From Bradysia coprophila (lineage: Eukaryota; Arthropoda; Insecta; Diptera; Sciaridae): a DNA stretch of 64,000 nt. The stretch's first letter is position 1; the number at the start of each line of letters is the position of its first letter. The notes under the pieces were generated by a model. The model searched no databases, was not told the origin of the DNA, and saw only the letters and a program-made list of their open reading frames with translations. The position numbers and the translations under genes are program-made. Below, in pieces: positions 55,472 through 64,000 of the stretch. The stretch lies in contig NW_023503584.1 in NCBI RefSeq assembly GCF_014529535.1, forward strand, positions 1,216,190-1,280,189. The letters run 5' to 3'.

Positions 55472-58400
55472 TGTTGGTGTGAGCGTCTGGCTGTCGTTTT
55501 TTTTTTTGAAGTTAATTTGAAATTATAAGCAAAAATATCAAAATGGAAATTGCAAAATCGTTTTACCATTCTGAAAGGAACGTTATTGATGGTATCAAAA
55601 TTCTATGGATACATCTCACGTACGTTTTGTTGTATACGATCACGTAAAAATACGAAATGGACAAGATGAAATTACAACATTTGAGAATATAAACTTTACT
55701 TTTTGTATCGAACACATGTAAAATGATATTTATGATGGTTAGTTCGTTCGCTTTTTTTTGTTCTTCTCCTTTCGTGTGTATACTCTATGGACGTATGTTA
55801 AAATTTGTGTTTAGCAAATTCATTTTTAATTTCATGATGTAATTAATGGCTCGGTATGAAGAGAAAATTTGTATATTTGTGTAGCGAAATACATTATACG
55901 ACTTTAATGGTTAACAATAAATTTATGACATCAGAGATTGAAGATAATGTTGAACGTGTTATGTGGGGGATTGTATCAAGGATTGATGATGGACTTTTGA
56001 ACCTTTGAACACTTAGAATTGACATGAAATCAAATGAATTTTGTGCTGATCTTGACTTTGAGAATGAGGAAAGGTGATAGTGATAAGCATTCATGAGAAC
56101 TGTTTAGTAAATGCAACCTTTCTACTTACTCTAACAAAGATAGTAATATGGACCCTTGAATTAAGTTCTTTAATAGTAAGCGGCCGAACCTTTTTTAAAT
56201 CAAAATCTATTACTTCATGAACTACATTTCAAATTTCCAAAATTATTTTTTTTAGATTTATTGACATCCACTACGTGTTTGAATGTTAATTAGAAACTGT
56301 TTCATGCACTTGGCAAGATTTCAACCCTTGACCTGCGGCACACCAGCAGAGAATCTTCACACTGATACTTTGAGTTTTTAAAATTTATTCCCTAAAAGTC
56401 ACTCAATCGAAAGTAATTCAATTCCACACGGACCTAAAACTTTAATCTCAAATTTTTATCTGTGAAATTTCCCAGAATTTCTCTAACTTTGCCCTTATTT
56501 CAACCTTCAGTTACATTAGCAAAATTTACAGAGACCCAGTTAGATGCAGTGAAGTTTCAGCATGAATTTGCTTCAGATGATTTTCAGCTGATCCACAGCT
56601 GATTGTATGAGGAATTCAAATCAATTTATTGAATTATCATTTGATAACTAAAGCGAGAACCAATGTAAATCTAAATAATTTCTTCTGATCCTTCTCAGCG
56701 GTAAAAATAAACATTTTCCCCTTCGAAGTTAAAATTGTGGTGTTTTTACATCGAAACAATGCACCCCAAACGAAAGGTATGAAAGGAAACTCAGCGCCCC
56801 CTTAAAGCCTAATATTTTTACTGTTTTTTTTATCCACAAAATTAATTCGAAGAAGAAATATGGTGAGTCTGAAGTAGGGTAAGACTTGGAAATGAACGGG
56901 GTCCATGACTGTTGTGCTGTACCTCTGGCTGGTCGGCTTTATTACAAAAGCAATGATAAAACATCGAAATCCTTTGAATTCAAACAGAAACAACCAGCAG
57001 TCAATCAGTGTCAAGTACACGAAGACACTACGAAGATTTTCAGAACTGGTTTTTAATGACGTTAATGGCTGTTGGTCTTGAAACATTATTTATATTTCAA
57101 TTGAATCCACCCACGCCAATATTATACGTTTATAAGCATAGCTAAGATGATTAAAATACCTTTCCGTTCACATACTAACTTCAGCCCTGTAAAATTGACT
57201 TTACACACAACGTCGAGCATTTTATATACATTCTACTACCTACCTACCTCCTTATACTGTACAAAAAAAGAACAACCAAAACCGAACCATAAAAAATGTT
57301 CATCACGATGATCGCAAACTAACAACATATAACATTAAATCGTTGGAGGAGATACACAAAAACCATGAGATGAAAAATTTAAGAAAAAAAAGAAGAAAAA
57401 AAAAACGAAAAGAACGTTACAGCGAAGAGTTAAAAATTCTTTTTTTTTATTTTTCATTTTATATATTTGACTTTTTATGCCCAGCAGAGAGTCTGAATAC
57501 CTTAAACAAAAAACCAGTTTATCGAATTCATTTTAAATCTTCACGAAATAATAAAAAAAAAATTCATAACATCATCCACTCGAAAATATATTTTTAAATA
57601 ATTCTGGTTGAAGTTCAAATATCAAATAATGAATATATTTCTCTCCATCTCCATCTCGAACGGAAAAAAAAATCTCCGGTCGTTTTTTTCCTTCTTCTTC
57701 TTCTCTAGCAATTTACTATTTTATTGAGAATCATTTCCAGCGCGCAATTTTTCTTCTTTCTACCCGTAATGATTGTGATAGGAAATCTCTTATGTTTTAC
57801 GAGGTTCTAAGTCAAGCGCACATTAAAAACTAAACGATTTTAAACCGGCCGAACAATAGATCAATGTTTTATAGAGTGTTCCTTCGTTGCTATACAGAAA
57901 ATAAATTAATAAATTTCTTTCTTCATGAGCCCGAACAAGCGTTCATATAAATTTTTGAAACACAACACAGAGATGTATTATATAGGCATAGACACACAAC
58001 ATACATCACATGATTGAAGTGTTCTACCCACTCTTGTTCATAATATATTAAAATGAATCGAGATTATGATTCTTAATGATCTAAAATAGATATGACAAGC
58101 TCTTAAGTCATTGAATCTTGTATGTTCATTCGGTTTAACCGTGAAAAGTCCATCGTTCATCGACTAGGATGACATATTACAACAGACGAGATTGAAGAAT
58201 GATTTTTTTTTCCTCTTCATAATTAATGGTCTGGAACAATTGTTGCTAATGGATTTTTTTTTTCGTTTGAAAGAGAACTTTCAAATGGGAGTTTAGTTAA
58301 TTTTTCTGATGTTTCAGGTATTAGATGGATTATGTAGGTATCAGTCAAATTATGAACTAACAGGTTCCGTAGCCGAATTTTAATGTTGTATTGTACGTTA

Positions 58401-58751
58401 AGCATAATTATGTTTCCATTTGAAATTATTTATGCAACAACGACTCAAAAGCGCTTCAACGGTTATTACTTCAAAAATAAAAAATCTCGGCCAAAACATA
58501 AATTTAGCCGAATGTCGAATAAAAAGATGAAAAAAGATTGTAAAAGGTAAAGGGAAATGCAACAAATTGACATAAATGAATTGAGTTTCGCAGAAATAAA
58601 AACAGCACTCGACCCTATTTCGTAGAATTCAGCTTTTTTATGAACTCTGTTAGTTTTGGTTTCTAGGTACACAAAACACACATCGATCGATGTTTGTAAA
58701 TTTGGTTTTTTTTTAGGCTACGTTAAGTATTGATTGATAAAATTGATTGTG
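55472..58751. other. Gene-free stretch
   Basis: AT-rich. At about 56322-56385 the minus strand has CTCTGCTGGTGTGCC..GGTCAAGGGTTGAAATC, faintly like tRNA anticodon and T arms. No supported gene. Confidence 0.4.
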
Positions 58752-58915
58752 ATCCGTTGAATCTGTTACTTCTTTTGTTTAAAAGCATCGTTTAGCGTAG
58801 AAATCTTGTACGGCGTTAGTTTTGCTAGACATTTCACTAAATAAGAAGACACTTAAACTGAGCTCATCGTTTGTTTTTGTCGTTATTGTCAATAACAAAT
58901 GAGTCGTTTTCGAAG
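58752..58915 (-). mobile_element. TTAA MITE family, diverged copy
   Basis: GAATCTGTTACTTCTTTTG, then AGAAATCTTGTACGGCG, AAACTGAGCTCATCG and CAATAACAAATGAGTCG, matching the order of the family. Confidence 0.5.
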
Positions 58916-60224
58916 TGACAATTTTTACGAACAAGTGCGTTCATATTGCTAGAACGGTTAGTAGGTGACAGACGAAATTCCATAAAAAAATTAAAGAAAG
59001 TTATGCAATTCAGAGATGATGTTTGCCACATGAAATGTTATGTGTGCGTATTTTATCGCACTAGTGTGAAAAAAGCTATATGTTGCTGACGTCTCACTAC
59101 GAATATCTCCGATATTTGATCGATTTTCTTCATTGCACAAAACGTTGTATGCAACAAGAATCGTAAGCTGGTATATTATTGCACTAGATGTCAGATTGCC
59201 AATCCGATGCGATGCCGAGGTTGGCAAGACATTGTGGTAATCTGACTGCCCTGATAAAGGGTCGTCGGCTTAGAATTTGTTAACCGGCGATTCGGGAGAC
59301 GAGCAAAAGTTTACTCAATTTCAATTTTTTTGTTAAAGACAAAGTTCTTCGACCTCAAGGTGTGTCGAGTACCTCTAAAGCTTTGTTTACATTGGAATCT
59401 CCAATAAAAAGGAAACAGCCAGACCTCATTTAATGAATTTATTTCCAAAATTTTTGCATTCTAATGTAATGTCGTCGATTACTTTTTCGATGTGTTTACC
59501 ATTTGTCTTAACTATGCTATAAATACATACTGTCCTCCATCGATCGTTCATTTCATGTAATAAAAGTTCCTCTTATTTGTAGAAATAATCTTACAGACGA
59601 CCAAGAATCTCGTACACAAAGTCTTCCTATTAATTCTAAGAAATCTATATAAAATGGAGCAAACGATCATGAAAAAAGGCAACCTTACTGTGGAACAACA
59701 ACATCATTATAGACTATAGTTCCAATTGAGCGGCATAATTAAAACAAATAACTAAATCGTACAGTGTCAAGAAAAAATTCTATTCAATTGATTGAGAGGA
59801 TGACTGGAAAGAATCAATAGAATGCGCTTCAATTTTACTGAAAAACTTCTTTTGTGTTTTGTGTTTTTTTAATATACCCGATGGTAATGTGTCTGCATTT
59901 AATCCGGTTCATTTGATCGTCCTTTACGAATGGGGCACTCATCAATGCATTCACAATCATTCTGGTATCCTTACAGCTTTTCGAAAATAGTTCAGAATTT
60001 CATGAAAAATGTGTGCCTTATGTTTGGCTGAGACATTCTTTACATAGACTTTTCACAGTGAAGTCTCAATGGCTCCTTTTTCGGCCAAATGAAGAAAAAA
60101 TGTAGTTCATCTTGTCCACCGCATTTTTCTTCGTTTGGTCAAAAACATGCCATCATGGATTCATGGTGAAAACTCGATTTAAAGATGTCTTGGCCAAAAT
60201 TTAGTCAACAAGTTTTATTGACCC
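58916..60224. other. Gene-free stretch
   Basis: A less AT-rich patch at about 59205-59300 (GATGCCGAGG..GGGTCGTCGGC..CGGCGATTCGGGAG) may be the tail of a degraded element, unidentified. Otherwise nothing. Confidence 0.35.
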
Positions 60225-60365
60225 GACTAACAAACTCTGCTACAGTCAATGAAGTCTTACAACATGTTAAGACTAGTGAAGTAAAAGATTTTGTATCAGT
60301 CTGTTGAAAGATGTTCAATCCGCAGAAGTAATAGATTCAGTAATTTATACGGTGTACTGGCATAT
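60225..60365. mobile_element. TTAA MITE family, diverged copy
   Basis: AGTGAAGTAAAAGATTTTG, then CGCAGAAGTAATAGATTC. Only the right half of the element is recognisable. Confidence 0.5.
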
Positions 60366-61042
60366 CAGTTATGAATAAGGCCTTCATCCTTTTTCTTCAT
60401 ATTTTGTTACGCTTCAATTTCAATAGGCGATAGTGCACATGACTACATACTACATAGGCAAGGTAGATGCAGATTTCTTTTTCATTTTTTTTATTAAGAA
60501 TTTAGTCTTCATCTTAATAGAATCAAGTTTGAATGTTTTTCTTTGATTCCATCTCAACTGATGTGTATATAAATACACTGTATAACTCGTATGGACGGCA
60601 ATTTTATAGCCGGGTTCGTTCTTAATCAAGAATTGACTGAATGATGAATAAAAAATTCCATGGAATGACTATTACAACTTGTTATTGATGATGTGAGATG
60701 TATGTAAAAGGAACGATAAATATATTTACTGATTGTACGCGTACGTTACATGTATGATGAGAAATATTTTACAATCACAATTACGTCATGACGTTGTACA
60801 TTTTTGGTTGTTATTTCGTAGAGTACAGTTGCTGAAAAAAATACCTCCACCATAAAAGAGTGGAATGCTTTTGGTGTTTCAATTGAAATTAACCGAACAA
60901 AGCATGGCGAAGATTTGTGCGGTTATGTCTTTTCAATAGAGCAGTCTTACTAAGTGTCGGCTGTTAATAATCTTAGCTTTTTAATGATAAACATTTCAGT
61001 GGATTTTCAATGTAAACGTTCCACAGAACTACCCATCATTGT
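60366..61042. other. Gene-free stretch
   Basis: AT-rich; nothing recognised before the satellite array. Confidence 0.4.
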
Positions 61043-61793
61043 CACTCTACAATAGTTGTGACTCTACAAGAGCTGAAACTCTACAAGAGCTGAAACTTTG
61101 CAAGAGCTGTAACTCTACAAGAGCTGTAACTCTACAAGAGCTGTAACTCTACAAGAGCTGAAACTCTACAAGAACTGAAACTCTACAAGAACTGAACCTC
61201 TACAAGAACTGAACCTCTACAAGAGCTGGAACTCTACAAGAGCTGAAACTCTACAAGAGCTGAAACTCTACAAGAGCTGAAACTCTACAAGAGCTGAAAC
61301 TCTACAAGAGCTGAAACTCTACAAGAGCTGAAACTCTACAAGAGCTGAAACTCTACAAGAGCTGAAACTCTACAAGAGCTGAAACTCTGCAGAGCTGAAA
61401 CTCTCCAAGAGCTGAAACTCTACAAGAGCTGAAACTCTACAAGAGCTGAAACTCTCCAAGAGCTGAAACTCTACAAGAGCTGAAACTCTACAAGAGCTGA
61501 AACTCTCCAAGAGCTGAAACTCTACAAGAGCTGAAACTCTACAAGAGCTGAAACTCTACAAGAGCTGAAACTTTGCAAGAGCTGTAACTCTACAAGAGAT
61601 GTAACTCTACAAGAGCTGTAACTCTACAAGAGCTGTAACTCTACAAGAGCTGTAACTCTACAAGAGCTGTAACTCTACAAGAGCTGAAACTCTACAAGAG
61701 CTGAAACTCTACAAGAGCAGAAACTCTACAAGAGCAGAAACTCTACAATAGCTGAAACTCTACAATAGCTGAAACTCTACAAGAGCTGAAACT
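61043..61793. repeat. Satellite/minisatellite, 17-bp unit, about 44 copies
   Basis: Head-to-tail unit GAGCTGAAACTCTACAA. Variants (GAGCTGTAACTC, CTCCAAGAGC, CTTTGCAAGAGC, GAACTGAACCTC) are clustered, as expected from local duplication. All units keep the 17-bp step except a few single-base indels. Confidence 0.95.
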
Positions 61794-62984
61794 ATACATG
61801 AGAATCCATTGTACGATTTTCTGACACGAGCTTCAATTCATTTAAATTGAGACGCTTAAACTACCATTTCAAACGAATCAGAAGTCAGCGCGTAGTACTA
61901 ACCTTACATTAAAATTTATGTCGTAGTCTTGATTCTTTCTAATGTGAATCAGGCCGGTGCTAGTTGCTCAAAGAAACGACATTTTTTAAGGAAAACATTT
62001 CTAAAGTTGGCTTGTCAAGTGTAAAATGCAGATCAGTTCTTATTTATATAATATGTTAAAACTTAGTCAATGCTTGCAACCGTTCAATTTATCGACACAT
62101 CGACAACATATCTTCACATTTTCTACATCTCTGTGATTCTATTTGCATTAAAGTGATAGCGATTGCCGGTTTTATTTTAAAATATTCAATTAAAATTTTA
62201 ATTGCCATATTTTTCTGGTTTATTGAATCGTACAATAAAAAAAGAAGCGAAAAGACGAAAACGTTGGCGTCGCTTCCATGTTCCTTCTCAACACAATCAA
62301 GCGATTCGCATTTTCGTTATATATAACGCTGAAATTACACACAGAGCGCTGAAAAGTGATTTCGGTTTTTAAAATAAGACTAAAAACGTTCACCAAAGAA
62401 AGATACTATAAAAATCTGTAAAATATATTCTCTAAAAACCAGTTCTTCAATTCTGATTGTATACCTAATCTTACAGACAACATATTTCGTGCCGCGAATA
62501 AATTGTTGTTGCCTCAAAGAATTATCCAGACTCCAGGCCGTACCGGTAATAAAAATAAAGACTAAAATAAAATACGAAAAAAAAGAGCTAAATGCAAAAA
62601 ATCAACAACAAGAACATAAAAATGTGGCCATCCGCGCCAAAGCAGCAAACTAAATTGTTCCCTTTGAATCGTCTTATATCTCACATAAAAATTTCTCATC
62701 TCAACTCTTTTATTTTTTGAATTTACTTTTTTTTTGTTTTTACTTTGTCCGCAGGATACGCAAAGGCTTAGGAGGTTTTTTAGTTTCATTCAAACATTTG
62801 TTAAAAAAACGATTTTCTGTTATGGTAAAACTGTTGGTGTAGATAAAAATGGATTGACCATTGACAGGAAGATCGTAAAGTATTCAGATATCTAAGTTAA
62901 TAGAGAAATACTACGACAAATAAACAAGGATCGACACAATAGATAAATAGTCTCACAAAAAAGGAAAATGTATGAGACTATCAA
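61794..62984. other. Gene-free stretch
   Basis: AT-rich DNA without a supported gene or repeat. Confidence 0.4.
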
Positions 62985-63194
62985 AACCTAAACTATTCTT
63001 GTCATATCGACAACGACTTCAGTAATGAATGACAATAAATCACTGGTCGAATCGACGATCTAATATAGCAAAACTCATGTTAACAAAAGTGAAGTACAAG
63101 ATCTGAAATCAATCTATTGTCAATACTTAAGTCAAATGAAGTAGTAGATCTGATTGTAGAAATGTTGGTATGCTTGTCGTTTGTGAAAGGTTAA
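62985..63194. mobile_element. TTAA MITE family, copy
   Basis: CTAATATAGCAAAACTCATG, then GTGAAGTACAAGATCTG, ATGAAGTAGTAGATCTG and CTTGTCGTTTGTGAAAGG, ending at TTAA (63191-63194). Confidence 0.6.
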
Positions 63195-63579
63195 AAAAGA
63201 TATAAATTTCAGTTGCAAAATAGTCTTAGTGAATACTCAGCCTCAAGCTTCGCACTTTAGGGTATTAGATAATCCACGAAGTGGGTCTTTACCATGGTTA
63301 GGAGGAAAGTGTGTGACCACTGACCGATTATGCTAAGGTCAGCTAAAGAAGAATCGAGTATATGCGCTTCTATCTTAAGCCATAGGTTGAAGTACCAGCA
63401 TCAGCTTAAAAACAGGCTTTAAATCAGATATAAAGACGATCCGCTTTAAGCAAAAATCTAAAAAATTTACATACAGTTCCTGAGTCCCAAATGGTGTTCC
63501 TTTCGAATTAGGAAACATATTTCCGTAATAAATTAAATGTCAAAAGCAGGAAGGCGATTTAATTGTTAGTTTAATGATT
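63195..63579. other. Gene-free stretch
   Basis: Nothing recognised. Confidence 0.4.
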
Positions 63580-63700
63580 CCAATTGTTTACAGTGTCCGC
63601 TTGTAAATTTCATTATCTTAGAAGTGTATAAATACAGTGTAATGAAATTTACAAGAGGACACTGTACGATTTTTGGCCTCCTAATTTTGTAAACAATTGG
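63580..63700. mobile_element. Nested inverted-repeat element (121 bp)
   Basis: The outer arms CCAATTGTTTA / TAAACAATTGG enclose an inner 25-bp pair (63591-63615 and 63640-63664) with one or two mismatches, reading GTAAATTTCATTA / TAATGAAATTTAC. Confidence 0.75.
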
Positions 63701-64000
63701 TGTGATATTGCCTTGTTTCAATACATTTATTCAATTGACATTGTCAGATATACTTTTCCCTGCTGCCTTTTTTTCCTTCATTTTAATGTTCAATATATGC
63801 AGACAACCAATTTTATGTTTGGTTTCGTGTGTTATAAAATGCTTCGCAGGAACTTCTACATCTTATAGGTAACACGAGATGAAAACCAGTTTCACCTTCG
63901 CGTTTTTTGGCTTTATCCGTATAACAAAAACATCGTTTTGCTTTTGCAATGCGAAAAATATTTATTTGATTTCACATAAGTATTTTATCATCCGGGCTTA
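63701..64000. other. Right edge, nothing recognised
   Basis: AT-rich; no gene or repeat seen. Confidence 0.4.

Overview
The window looks like nuclear DNA of a dipteran insect, most likely a nematoceran fly such as a fungus gnat (the order is fairly safe, the family is a guess). The base composition is AT-rich. Multi-exon genes have very short introns, mostly 53-67 bp with GT..AG ends. An insect-type gustatory receptor is present, and MITE-like inverted-repeat elements are dense. I see no prokaryotic gene organisation.

All recognisable genes lie in the left half. From the left edge: (1) a partial minus-strand gene for a secreted protein with a coiled coil and a phage-tail-collar-like domain (1-751); (2) a nest of transposable elements including an 863-bp hAT-like element with a perfect 8-bp target duplication (917-3600); (3) a LAP1/TOR1AIP-type torsin activator (minus, 4610-5881), head to head with (4) TRMT44, a tRNA Um44 2'-O-methyltransferase (plus, 6197-8486), which converges on (5) the 3' end of an unrecognised small gene (minus, 8574-8746); (6) about 5.5 kb of mobile DNA, including a 1.1-kb foldback palindrome and a 3.4-kb composite foldback element (8950-14493); (7) a gustatory receptor (minus, 14667-17310); (8) two tail-to-tail paralogues encoding secreted trypsin-fold/leucine-rich-repeat chimeras (plus 18990-21937; minus 25005-27680), separated by a ~1-kb satellite of 19-bp palindromic units; (9) a membrane-anchored protein with a VWA domain, a ~600-residue charged helix and apparently a second, degenerate VWA domain (minus, 28838-32550).

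From about 32.7 kb to the right edge I find no convincing host gene. That half holds a 5'-truncated LINE fragment, many copies of one small TTAA-flanked MITE family, several hairpins and a 17-bp satellite. It is either gene-poor intergenic DNA or the intron of a large gene.

Exon joins were worked out by hand from splice sites and reading phase. All joined coding sequences stay in frame, which supports them strongly, but no transcript data were available. The most unusual biology is the protease-LRR pair, followed by the two-ended VWA protein and the fibre-like collar protein.
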